64,000 nucleotides of DNA. Origin: Prorocentrum cordatum (Eukaryota > Sar > Dinophyceae > Prorocentrales > Prorocentraceae). Below the pieces are notes generated by a model. It worked only from the letters and a program-made list of their open reading frames with translations, had not been told where the DNA came from and ran no database searches. Positions 20,828 to 31,015 of this stretch are shown here, piece by piece; within the stretch, counting starts at the first letter, position 1, and the number at the start of each line of letters is the position of its first letter. The translations under genes were made by a program, and so were the position numbers. The DNA lies in NCBI GenBank assembly GCA_963575745.1, contig CAUYUJ010003914.1:200001-264000 (forward strand). Direction: 5' to 3'.

Positions 20828-21015
20828 TGGCGTCGGCGCCGGCAGCCGCCAGCAGCGCCGACGGCGGAGACGCAGCGATGATGACCAAAGGCGGCCCAGG
20901 GGGAGGGGGGGGTCCAAACCGCCCCACCCACCCCCCGAGCCGGCGCCCGCGCCGGCGCTGGCGGCGCCAGCAGCGCCGTCGGCGGGGACGCAGCGACGAT
21001 TACCAGAGAGGGGCC
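20828..21015. repeat. Direct repeat of about 65 bp, offset about 123 bp
   Basis: GCCAGCAGCGCCGACGGCGG then AGACGCAGCGATGAT is repeated as GCCAGCAGCGCCGTCGGCGG then GGACGCAGCGACGAT. Confidence 0.7.
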
Positions 21016-21214
21016 AGAGGCCGCAGAGGGAACACAGAAATCGCCATATCGAGCCCTCGCCCCCCAGAAGCCACCGAGAGGCCCGTAGGAAGGTCCACGA
21101 GGCTTCACGCATGCTCCTCAGACGCCCCCGAAACCCTCCTGACGAGACATCAAGAGGCACCCATTAAAAACTCGAACTCAAAGCCAAAACACGGTGGCGG
21201 GAAGAGCCGAAGGC

Positions 21215-22830
21215 CACACCAACACCACCACCACCACCACAAACCCCAGCACCACCACCACCACCACAACCACCACCACCACCGCAACCACCACAATCCA
21301 CCATCACCACCACAACCACCACCATCACAACAAACCGCTACACAACCACCACCAGAAACGCCACCACCACCATCACCACCACAACCTACTACAACCACCA
21401 CAACCACCACCACAGCCAAAAACCACCACACCATTACCAGCAACATCACCACCGCCACCACCACCACAACCACCACCACAACCCACCACCACCACCACCA
21501 CAAACCACCACACCACCACCACAACCACAACCACCACCACTACCACCACCACAACCCACCACCCACCACCCGCCACCACCACCAGCACCGCTACCAGCAG
21601 CACCACCACCACCATAAACCACCACGCCATCACCACCACCGCCACCACCAATACCACCACCCCCACCACCAAACCACCTCATCCCACCACCACCACCATT
21701 ACCACATCACCACAAAACCACCACCACCACAGCCAACACCACCACAACTCACCACCACCACCACCACAACCACAACAACCCAGCGCCACCACGATCTACC
21801 ACACCACCACGACACCACCGCCACAGCCACCACCACCACCACCACCGCCACCACCACAACCACCACCACCACAAACCACCACGCCGCCACCACAACCGCA
21901 ACCACCACCGCCACCACCAGCACCACCTCCACAAACCACCGCCACCACCACCACCGCCGCCACCAACACCACAAACCACCACACCACGACCAGCACCACC
22001 ACCACCACCACCGCCACCACTGTCACCACCACAAACCACCCCCACACCACCACCAAACCACCACCGCCACCACCACAACCACCACCACCACAAACCACCA
22101 CACCGCCACCACCACCGCCACCACCAGCACCACCCACAAACCACCGCCACCACCACCACCGCCACCAACACCACAAACACCACACCACAACCACCACCAC
22201 TACCGCCACCACCACCACCACCACAAACCACCCCCACACCACCACCAGGCCACCACCACCACCGCCACCAACCACCACCACGACACTACCACCACAACAA
22301 ACCACCGCACCACCACCACCACAACCAAAACCACCGCCACCACCACCACCACAACCCCCTACCACAACCACAAACCACCAGACCACGACCACTATCAAGA
22401 CCACCACCACCACCACTACCAGCACCACTCACCACCCCAACCACCACCACCACAACAAACCACCAGCACAACCACCACAACCACCACCACCGCCTCCACC
22501 ACCACCACAACCCACCACCACCACCACCACCCCAACCACTACCACCACCACAACCACCTCGACAAACCACCACACCACCACGCCAACACCACCACCGCCT
22601 TAACACACCACCACCAAAGCTACCATCACCACCACCACCAGAAACCACCGCACCACCACCACCGCCGCCACCACCACCACCACAACCTTCCACCACAACC
22701 ACCACAACAACCACCACCTCCACCACCAGCAACCACCACACTACCACCACCACCACCGCCACCACCACCACAGCCACCACAACAACCACCACCACCACCA
22801 CAGCCCACCACCAGCACCACATCAGAGAGG
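21215..22830. repeat. (CCA)n array, 1.6 kb
   Basis: CCA/CAC/ACC triplets with scattered CAACCA and AAACCA interruptions. Frames give Thr/Pro/His runs. It is flanked by a related 40-bp segment, AGGCTTCACGCATGC near 21102 and AGGCTTCACACATGC near 22860. Confidence 0.95.
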
Positions 22831-22983
22831 CCCCAAGAGATGCCCAAGAGGCGCCCAGGAGGCTTCACACATGCCCTTCAGAGGCCACCGAGAGGGGGTC
22901 CAAACCCCCCCCCTCCATGCAGGGGAGGGTGGGGGTGGTCGGGTTCAACCACCCCTCCAAGCGACCATAGAACGCGCTCTTTC

Positions 22984-23815
22984 GTACATGCATACGTACA
23001 TAGAGACAGACAGGCATACATGCATGCATGCATGCATACATACATACAGAAATACATACCTGCATTACCTACCTGCTGACATACCGACCTACCTTCCCAC
23101 ATACATTCATGCACACATGTATGCATGCATACATGCATACCTGCATTCATGCATACATACATACATGCATACATAGCTACATGCAAACATACACACACAT
23201 ACACACATACATACATATATACATACATACATACATACATACATACATACATACATACATACATACATACATACATACATGCACACACATTCATACATAC
23301 ATACATACATACATACATACATACATACATACAGTCATACAGCCATACATGCATACATATATACATGCTAACATACGTACATATCTACATCTATTCGTAC
23401 ATGCACACATCCATCCATACATTCATGCATACATACATACACACCTACATGCATACATACATACATACATACATACATACATGCATGCATGCATGCATGC
23501 ATGCATGCATGCATACATTCATACATGAAAATATGCATACACTCATACATGCATGCATGCATGCATGCATGCATGCATACATTCATACATGAAAATATGC
23601 ATACATTCATACATACATGCCGACATGCCTACATGCATGCCTGCATGCACACATACATACACATATACACGCATACACATATACATACACACATGCGTAC
23701 ATACATATATACATCCATACCTACGTGCATGCCTACCGACCTACCTACTTGTATACATGCATCCAGATATGCGTGCGTGCATGCATGCATGCATGCATAC
23801 ATACATACAAACCTG
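22984..23815. repeat. (ACAT)n array, about 830 bp
   Basis: ACAT/GCAT tetranucleotides, nearly perfect at 23213-23330 and 23470-23520. The 12-codon His/Tyr/Ile periodicity in frames comes from the tetramer. Confidence 0.95.
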
Positions 23816-23859
23816 GATTGTTTCTTCCAACGCCCCGAGAGGGACCCTGGGCCCCGCAT

Positions 23860-24455
23860 CGTGGCCCCCACTGTGGCTTCTCCCTAGAAAAGAGGCTCGC
23901 AAGGGTTCAACGAAGACATGTCTTCCAGCGCCCGGAGAGGGAGCGCATGGCCTCCCCCCCCCTCGTGGCCCCCACTGTGGCCAACCAGCGTGGCCCCCCC
24001 ATCGTGGCACAACGTCGAGGCGCCCTCCCGTGGCCCCCCTCCTTCGTGGCCCCGCCCCCATCGTGGCCCCCCAAATCGTGGCCCCTCATCCTGAGCCCTC
24101 ATCATGGCCCTCCCATCGTGAACCCTCCTCCGTGACCCACCAGCAATCGTGGACCCCACTGTGGCCCCCCATCGTGAACCCTCATCGTGCCCCCCAACCC
24201 CACAGTGGCCCCCCGACCCTGAGATCCTGGCGTTGCCATTTTTTCGAGCCGGGCGTCTGAGCCTTTGTTGGGGCCTGGGGGCCCTCGCAGATCGATCTGG
24301 CTCGAAAAGTGACGCAGAAAGATAGGGTCTAGGGCTCCGGGCGAGATTTCTAATGAGGTTGCAGTTGTTTCGCCACGTCGGATCCCAAGGAAATCATGGC
24401 CCCCCCATCGTGAACCCTCATCGTGGCCCTCCACCGTGGCTGCGTTAAGAATCAG
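23860..24455. repeat. (CATCGTGGCCCCC)n minisatellite, interrupted
   Basis: Loose tandem copies of CGTGGCCCCCCATCGTGAAC occupy 23860-24215 and resume at 24391-24450. The gap is exactly a family J element. Confidence 0.8.
24217..24390 (+). mobile_element. TIR element family J, inserted in minisatellite
   Basis: It begins CCCTGAGATCCTGGCG and ends CGCCACGTCGGATCCCAAGG (the terminal inverted match is about 12-16 bp). The interior landmarks ATTTTTTCGAGC, CTCGCAGATCGATC and AGGGCTCCGGGCGAG recur at 61790-61965 (same strand) and 26033-26206 (opposite). Length is 174 bp. Confidence 0.8.
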
Positions 24456-24988
24456 GTTCTTCTGCCGCAGGGGTGTCATCTGTTCTTCGACGACAAAACA
24501 AAACTGACACCCGCTGGCACCGGGCCGCAGTCCCCCGTGTCCTGCCGCCCTCCTGGAGGCATCGCGCTAACATGAAGAACGCGGGAGGAGGAACCAAGGG
24601 GCCTCTCTGGCCGCGGCGAGCCTCGGCCACGACCAAGTTCCCCGACCCAGATCTGAGGAACGACCCGCAAACAAGAGCCCCGCCTGAGCCCGAAGTGGCC
24701 AAAGTGGTCCATATTTCAGCGCATTGACTGGATATGGGAGAGACTCTATGTATGTACCGAGTCGATTGGACGGACAAGGAGCTTTGTCTGGGCGTCCCAG
24801 CTGCTCAACCTGTGGGACGCTGGAGAGTACACATAATGCGATGGGAGCCACACACATTTACACTGAGTGAGGTCTGCGGGCCTTCACCCGAAACATTGCG
24901 CACATCTGTTGTCGAGCGTCTCACGCTCGCGAACCTGCCCCCGACGAATGTTCACCATGCTGTGCGCGTTGGAGGTGGTGAGAACAAT
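24456..24988. other. Unassigned sequence
   Basis: No gene, array or inverted repeat is recognised. Confidence 0.35.
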
Positions 24989-24993
24989 CTCAT

Positions 24994-25161
24994 CCGGGTG
25001 TTGCTAAAAGTGCCCCTGGCCCAAGCTGCCCCCAGGATTTCCAAGGGGCCCCCCGCGGCCTCCGGAACACCCCTCGCGAGGCCCGGAGGGCCCCAGCGGT
25101 TCCAGAATGCAGCAAAAAGCTGGGGGCACCTTGGGCCAGATGCACTTCCAGCAACACCCGA
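24994..25161. mobile_element. TIR element family E, full copy with TSD CTCAT
   Basis: The left end is CCGGGTGTTGCTAAAAGTGC. The right end on the opposite strand is TCGGGTGTTGCTGGAAGTGC. Both continue to CTGGCCCAAG-TGCCCCCAG. CTCAT at 24989-24993 is repeated at 25162-25166. Length is 168 bp. Confidence 0.85.
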
Positions 25162-25166
25162 CTCAT

Positions 25167-25590
25167 GGCCATGCTCCAGCCCCTGGTGTGCGGCCACCTC
25201 CGCCCTCCCTCTGTCGGGACGCCGCCACAAGAGAGAGACCCATGCGCCGCCGCGCGGCGCGATGAACGGGCGATTGGGGGGTCGATGCTTACCCCTTCCT
25301 GATAAGCAATGAAAGCATCCATAACCCTTCGGGAGGGGACCTAAGTGAGGAGGGTCAAAAAGCATTACGGATAGGCTTTTTTTTCTGATGATGTATCAGA
25401 CCACGCCGCCCAGATGTATTATCCCTAACGCGATAGGACGGGCACCCAAGTGAGGCCACGTCACGATCGCTTGATTCGGTTTAGGACTATTTTCTCGATG
25501 ACCTCCCCCCTCGAGCCCAGTTCTCCCCCCTCCCTGAAGCTGCCCCTGGCTGCAGTCAACACCAGCTTAATCCCCCCCTGCCAGAGAGGA
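25167..25590. other. Unassigned sequence
   Basis: GAGAGAGACCCATGCGCCGC near 25228 recurs as GAGAGAGACCCGTGCGCCGC near 25821. No gene is recognised. Confidence 0.35.
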
Positions 25591-25591
25591 A

Positions 25592-25775
25592 GAACCACCT
25601 GCATAGACACTCAAGCTTCGACGGTCCGTGTGGATTCCGTGGACTTGCGCTGGACCCCCCTCCCTGGCGCGCGGAGCGCGCCAGGGGCGGCGCCCGAAGC
25701 GCCGCCAAAGGGATCGAGCGCCGATCCAAGAAATCCGCGTGGATCTCCCAAAGTTTAGGTCTACCATGCGGTGTT
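25592..25775. mobile_element. Foldback family G copy
   Basis: The left arm reads GTCCGTGTGGATTCCGTGGA. The right arm on the opposite strand reads GATCCACGCGGATTTCTTGG. The core CCCTGGCGCGCGGAGCGCGC then CAGGGGCGGCGCC is intact. The outer ends are degraded. Confidence 0.65.
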
Positions 25776-25849
25776 GCCCTCCGAGCTGCACCTCCTCCCC
25801 ACCTCCGTCGGGCCGCCGCCGAGAGAGACCCGTGCGCCGCCGCGAAAAG

Positions 25850-26032
25850 TCGGCTGCGAGCGAAGGGGGGGAAGTGAGAAGGAGAAGGCCTTCTCGGAAG
25901 AGGGCGGGGCTTCTCCAGAAGCCCTCGCGCCTCCCGAGAGGCTCCCCATGCCTTCGGGAAAGGATCAGAGCACTTCCCAGAAGGCCAGAGGGCTTCCGAG
26001 CCTTCTGAGCAGGCCCGCCCCGATCTCGCTTC
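25850..26032. mobile_element. Family A copy, truncated on the right
   Basis: The left end TCGGCTGCGAGCGAAGGGGG is followed by AGTGAGAAGG and GGCCTTCTCGGAAG. The right end is only partly kept (ATCTCGCTTCC) where a family J copy abuts. Confidence 0.55.
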
Positions 26033-26206
26033 CATGAGATCCGACGTCGCGGAAAAATCGCAGTGTCGTACAAAATCACGCCCGGAGCCCCACACCCCAT
26101 CTTCCTGCGTCACTCTTCCAGCCGGATCGATCCGCGAGGGCCCCCGGGCCCGAAGAATAGGCGACAGCGCCCGGCTCGAACAGCCTGCCACGCCAGGGTC
26201 TCAGAG
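26033..26206 (-). mobile_element. TIR element family J, reverse copy, possible TSD GCTTC
   Basis: Reverse-strand match to 24217-24390 and 61790-61965, including CTCGCGGATCGATC and TCCGGGCG. GCTTC occurs at 26028-26032 and 26207-26211. It lies at the broken right end of a family A element, consistent with a nested insertion. Confidence 0.65.
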
Positions 26207-26530
26207 GCTTCCCCCCCCCCCACCCCCCGGGGGCTCGCCGCCGAGAAAAAAAAACGACGCCGCGGGGCGTCAGGCGCCCGTGAGGCCCACCACGCCGTCC
26301 AGGATGTCCTGGACCTGCCTGGCCTCGCCGCGCGCGCGCGGGGGGCCGCCGCGGAGGCGCGCGGGCCCCCCCCCCATGCTGACCCGGGCCACGCCGGACC
26401 CGGGCCAGTCGGGCCTGGCAGGATCCTGCAGGATCCCCGGCGCCCGAGCCCGGGTGACTGCGGCCCCGGCCCTGCAGGACACCCTGCAGGAGCCAGCGCA
26501 CTCGCCGACCCCGGCCTGCGCAGGCCCCGT
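26207..26530. other. Unassigned GC-rich spacer
   Basis: CCTGCAGGATCC / GCAGGATCCTGC-type short palindromes near 26415-26490. No gene is recognised. Confidence 0.3.
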
Positions 26531-26745
26531 CTCTGGAGGGGAGGAGGAGGGGAGGAGGCGGAGGGGGAGGAGGCGGAGGAGGAGGAGGAGGAGGAGGAGG
26601 AGGAGAAGGAGGAGGAGGAGGAGGAGGAGTAGGAGGAAGAGGAGGAGGAGGAGGAGGAGGAGGAGGAGGAGGAGGAGGAGGAGGAGGAGGAGGAGGAGGA
26701 GGAGGAGGAGGAGGAGGAGGAGGAGGAGGAGGAGGAGGAGGTGGA
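26531..26745. repeat. (GGA)n array, about 215 bp
   Basis: Homopurine GGA triplets with few interruptions, purest at 26640-26740. Confidence 0.95.
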
Positions 26746-26830
26746 GGGGGAGGCCTCGCGGCCCCGGCCGGGCGGCCTGCCTGTAGGACGAAGCCAGGAG
26801 AAAGATCACACGTCGGGTGGGGATCAATGG

Positions 26831-27029
26831 CAGGGAAACAAAAAGTGGCATCAACATAAAACCTCGGAGGTCCGCGCGGATTTCTCGGATCGGCGCTGGA
26901 CCCCCGTCCCTGGCGCGCGGAGCGCGCCAGGGGCGGCGCCGGAGGCGTCGCCGGGGGGCCCCAGCGCCGATCCGAGAAATCCGCGCGGACCTCCGAGGTT
27001 TTATGTGTATGTCACTTTTTGTTCCCCTA
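26831..27029. mobile_element. Foldback family G, reference copy with TSD AATGG
   Basis: 26854-26899 and 26961-27006 are perfect 46-bp inverted arms (starting ACATAAAACCTCGGAGGTCC). The outer ends (CAGGGAAACAAAAAGTG and TAGGGGAACAAAAAGTG, read inward) extend the inverted repeat to about 75 bp. AATGG flanks at 26826-26830 and 27030-27034. The 61-bp centre has its own hairpins (CCCTGGCGCGC/GCGCGCCAGGG, and GGCGCCGGAGGCGTCGCC). The transcript or single strand would fold as a long stem with a branched head. Confidence 0.85.
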
Positions 27030-27231
27030 AATGGGGACTCTCTGGGATCCAGCGGCTCGGGAGGACGTCTCGGGCACCGCGGCCTCCTCGGAGCGTCCCG
27101 CAGCGCTCCGAGAGCGTTCCAGGACGCTCTGGAACGGATTCATCCCCGCCCTGGCCCCGTCCGACCTCCCCCCCCCCTCCAAGCCCCCGACGCCTGTTAT
27201 ATTTGTTCTTGTTTTCCTCCAACGTCGACCC

Positions 27232-27318
27232 CATATAGGGGTCTCGACCCGTCCCCCGGGACCCGTTGTCCATCCCGCATCGTTTTTTGACGGCCCCGGG
27301 GCCCGGCAAGGGCCTCTG
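27232..27318 (+). repeat. Dispersed repeat O, copy 2
   Basis: CATCGTTTTTTGACGGCCCC with the preceding CCCGTCCCCCGGGAC resembles the minus strand of 12285-12365. Confidence 0.45.
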
Positions 27319-27319
27319 G

Positions 27320-27595
27320 AGGCCGACCATAGCCAGAAACCTCCCGCCGTGCTTCTTTCATTAGGGGCCTCCGAAAGGGTCCGAGCAGATGGGGTCCGAG
27401 GATCGCGCCGCCGATGCCTCGGCGATGCATTGGCGATACTCTGGCGACGCATCGTCGATGTCGGCGACACATCGGCGACGCGGCGCGATCCTCCGACCCC
27501 ATCTGCTCGGAACCCATTCTAGGAAGCCTCGAGGCAAGGGCCTCCCGACGCCGACCGTAGCCAAAAACCAACCTCCCGCCGTGCCTCTCTCATGC
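27320..27595. repeat. Inverted-repeat element K with flanking direct repeat
   Basis: 27378-27411 (GGTCCGAGCAGATGGGGTCC...) and 27480-27514 are inverted over 33 bp with few mismatches. The spacer is a TCGGCGACGCA-like minisatellite. GCCGACCATAGCCAGAAACC (about 27320) and GCCGACCGTAGCCAAAAACC (about 27552) flank it as direct repeats. A half copy lies at 56440-56570. Confidence 0.7.
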
Positions 27596-27617
27596 CTCGA
27601 GGGGGTCTGGGCCTGGT

Positions 27618-27621
27618 CCCG

Positions 27622-27691
<70 letters not shown>

Positions 27692-27700
27692 TGCCGCTCT
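27618..27700. repeat. (GTC)n array
   Basis: Near-pure CGTCGT triplets. Confidence 0.95.
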
Positions 27701-28070
27701 TGGACGACCCGGCCCGGGCCGCCGCCCCCCCGCGCGGCGCGCCTTGTCGTGCCCGGTCAGCCTCAGGCCGGGGGTCTCGGTCCAGCTCTCCAGGCGCAGG
27801 GGCCGGGTGCGGACCTCGGGGGCGCGCCCTCGGGGGCGCGCGCTCCCCCCACGCCTCGCCCCAGCCTCGCCCCGCCCGCCCCTCCCCGAGGCTCGCCCCG
27901 CCCTCCACCACGAGCGCTCCTCCCTCCTCGCTCCTCCCTCCTCCCGCCCTCTCCCTCTTGCTCCGCCACGCTCCCCCTCCCGCCTGCCGCGTGCCTCCCT
28001 TCTCCCCCCTACCCCCATCATCCCCCGTCTGTGCCTCCCTCCTCCTCCACACCGTCTCCCTCTCTCACAC
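27701..28070. other. GC- and C-rich low-complexity stretch
   Basis: CTCCCTCC-type runs from about 27880. Frames on both strands are Pro/Arg/Gly rich. No gene is supported. Confidence 0.4.
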
Positions 28071-28084
28071 TGCCCGTCTGTATG

Positions 28085-28153
28085 TGTGGTCTGTCTGTCT
28101 GTCTGTCTGTCTGTCTCTGTCCCTGTCTCTCTGTCTCTGTCTCTTTGTCTGCC

Positions 28154-28209
<56 letters not shown>

Positions 28210-28214
28210 GGTCG

Positions 28215-28274
<60 letters not shown>

Positions 28275-28335
28275 TGCTGACTGTCTGTCTGTCTGTCTTG
28301 CTGTCTTTCTCTCTCTCTCTCTCTCTCTATCAGGT
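28085..28335. repeat. (GTCT)n array, about 250 bp
   Basis: GTCT tetramers with GTCGGTCG at 28207 and a (CT)n tail at 28308-28328. The Val-Cys-Leu-Ser frames are repeat products. Confidence 0.95.
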
Positions 28336-28340
28336 TGGTT

Positions 28341-28800
28341 TGTTCGATCATTCCTAGTTCTCATCTTCTTCTGTCGCCACCCGCACTTTTCTTCTATCTT
28401 CTACTCCCATCATCATTGCTCACTTCCATCCCCGTCCCTGTTCCTCATGTGCTTCGTCTTGCTTGCAGCTCCTGCTACGGATCCCACCACAATTGATAGT
28501 AAAAGCTTTCAGTGCGCCGCAGTTCTTAGCTGCTGTTACAATCCATAATACAACCAGTAGCACAGCTTCCCCGACAGGTAATCATGCAGTTCCTACTAAA
28601 GCTGTCGATACAGGTCCTGCTTCGGTGTCGAATGCAGCTCTCCTACATTCCCCGCAATTCCCATCACAACCAGAAACGCAACTTTCACTGCAACTCAGAC
28701 GACAGATCCCTCTGCAACTCAGTACAGCTTTCAATACGCATCCGATCTCAACTCGCATCAAAACAAGTAGTATACGTTTGTTTGGGCCGTCCAAACCATT
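28341..28800. other. Unassigned sequence between two tetranucleotide arrays
   Basis: AT-richer than its surroundings, with short plus-strand frames and no recognisable domain. Repeated GCAGTTCCT / GCAGCTC / CAACTCAG motifs at 28580-28730 suggest an old tandem origin. Confidence 0.35.
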
Positions 28801-29085
28801 ACACATATATATATATATATATATACATCTATACACACACCTACATACATGCATGCATGCATAAATACATACATGCCTGCCTGCCTGCCTGCCTGCATGC
28901 ACGCATACATACATACGTACATACGTACGTACGTACCAACATACATACATACATACATACATACATGCATACACTACAAACATACATACATACATACATA
29001 CATACATACATACATACATCCATACATAAATACATACATGCGTACATATACATGCACATATACCTATACATATACGCATGCATAC

Positions 29086-29119
<34 letters not shown>

Positions 29120-29560
29120 GCACATGTACATATACATATACATATACATATACATGCATGCATGTACACATACATACATATATACATACATACATACATA
29201 CATACATACATTACATGACATTACGTTACGTTACGTTACGTTACGTTACATTACATTACATTACATACATACATACATACACACATACATACACACATAC
29301 ATACATACATACATACATACACACATGCATACATACATACATACACACATACATACACACATACATACACGCATATGCATACATGAATACATGTATACAT
29401 CAACAGCATACATACATTCACACATACATACATACATACATACATACATACATACAGACAGACAGACAGACAGACAGACTGACATACATACATATATACA
29501 AGCAGGCAGACAGAAAGACAGACAGACAGACAGACAGACATACACACATACATATATACC
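28801..29560. repeat. (ACAT)n array with TTACG and CAGA blocks
   Basis: (TA)n at 28805-28825, GCCTGCCT at 28874-28895, ACAT runs, GTATAC/ACATAT hexamers 29040-29160, five TTACG then four TTACA pentamers at 29220-29264, and (CAGA)n at 29456-29480 and 29505-29540. Confidence 0.9.
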
Positions 29561-29735
29561 TATACGATCACCCTGCGGGTGATAAGGAGGTTGGGGGGGC
29601 AGCAATGGGCAAAAGTGGTGATTGCTGTTCTGACGATGCCTGTGGGGCGGAGTCTAGTGAGTCATGTCGGTTTGCATGCAGACTTGCATTGGATAGCTCG
29701 CCGCAAGCGGCGATGTTTTGGAATGCGCTACCCAC

Positions 29736-30110
29736 GACGGGACACCGGCGGGACACCAGCGGGACACCGCGGGCCACCGTTTGACGGGAGGGGCATCATT
29801 TGGTCCGGCCGCGGCCCAGCCACAGGAGGATTTCGGGACACCAGCGGGACACCAGCGGGACACCGTGCGCCACCAGCCGCCGGAGGAGAATCATTCGGTC
29901 CGGCCGCGGCCCAGCCACAGAATCATTTCGAGACACCAGCGGGACACCGGCGGGACACCGCGCGCCACCGGCCACCGGAGGAGAAGAAACATTTGGTCCA
30001 GCCGCGGCCCAGCCACAGGAGGATCTCTGGACACCAGCGGGACACCGGCGGGACACCGCGGGCCACCGGCCGCCGGAGGAGTTACATTTGGTCCGGCCGC
30101 GGCCACGCCC
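29736..30110. repeat. 95-98 bp tandem repeat, about four units
   Basis: GGTCCGGCCGCGGCC recurs with first G at 29802, 29897, 29995 (GGTCCAGCC) and 30090, so periods are 95, 98 and 95. Each unit also holds two or three 11-12 bp sub-repeats GGGACACCGGC/GGGACACCAGC and a CCGCCGGAGGAG motif. Confidence 0.9.
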
Positions 30111-30229
30111 ACGCAGCTTCGCCTCGTCCGCGCGCACGCACGGTACGCACGACACGAACCCGAAACCGAAATCGACTTCCCGGTAGGGGGGTCTCCGTTT
30201 CACCTCGGACTCACACCCCAACCTCCGAC

Positions 30230-30395
30230 ATACATGCACATGTCAATGAATGCATGTATACAGCACATCTATGTGTGTTTCGATGGCCGCGTTTGTGTGT
30301 ATGTATGTATGTATGTATATATATATATATATACATGAATGTGTGTATGTGTGTTTGCATGTATGCATGTATGTCTATACATACAAGTATGTACG
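30230..30395. repeat. (ATGT)n / (TA)n patch
   Basis: GTATGTATGTATGTATATAT at 30297 and neighbouring ATGCATGTATG motifs. Confidence 0.85.
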
Positions 30396-30673
30396 TCTTT
30401 GCAGCTGACAACAAGCTTCCACCAGCGTGCCCTGTGGCACGAAATGAAGTATCCTCCGGTCCCTTCGAGTTCTCTATAATGAATGCTGGAGACCTTCTCT
30501 CAGGGGCCCGCAGCCCACACACGCCCTGGCCTCTGGGTCCCCGACAGCGCATCGCTGCACGTTCGCCGTCCGGGCGCGGCTACTCGCGCCCCTCTCGGCG
30601 ATCAGTGGGCGATCGGGGGTCGATGCGTCCCCCCCTTCCCCCGAGCCTGCCCCCCCCCACCCCGTAACACTGC
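30396..30673. other. Unassigned spacer
   Basis: No gene or family is recognised. Confidence 0.3.
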
Positions 30674-30860
30674 TAGAAAACGAAAAAAAGGGCCATAAAC
30701 ATAAACTTGTGGCGCTCCGCACGGACTTCTTGGATCCTCGCTGGACCCCCCTTCCCTGGCGCGAGGATTGCGCCAGGAGCGGCGCCAGAGGCGCCGCGGG
30801 GGGGGGGGGGGGCCCAGCGAAGCGCCACAAGTTAATGTGTATGGCCTCCTTTTTTCCGGG
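30674..30860. mobile_element. Foldback family G copy
   Basis: The left arm ATAAACTTGTGGCGCT (30699 on) faces AGCGCCACAAGTTAATGTGT on the right. Outer AAAAAAAGGGCCATA / AAAAAAGGAGGCCATA also pair. The core CCCTGGCGCGAGGATTGCGC keeps the family pattern. No clear target duplication. Confidence 0.7.
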
Positions 30861-30942
30861 GATGGACAGAACCCCCTTTAGTCAAACGTGGTTTAGTGCA
30901 AACGACCTCGCGCCCAAACCTGGCGGGCGCAAGCCTGGAAAA

Positions 30943-31015
30943 TGACGGCCGCGGCGCCCTCTCGAGAACCGACAACGGACACTCCACGAATCGACGTGTC
31001 AGGGTTGGGGCTCCG
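30943..31015. repeat. Dispersed repeat L, copy 2
   Basis: Similar to 4156-4225; shares ATGACGGCCGCG, CTCTCGAGAACCGA and AATCGACGTGTCAGGG. Confidence 0.5.

Noticed and set aside
20743-23079. A 778-codon plus-strand frame with Thr/Pro/His runs then Tyr/Ile/His runs
   Set aside because: It spans the (CCA)n and (ACAT)n arrays; no other coding signal is present.
29215-29265. TTACG/TTACA repeats considered as telomere-like DNA
   Set aside because: Only nine units, inside a tetranucleotide array, and not the TTTAGGG-type repeat expected in algae.
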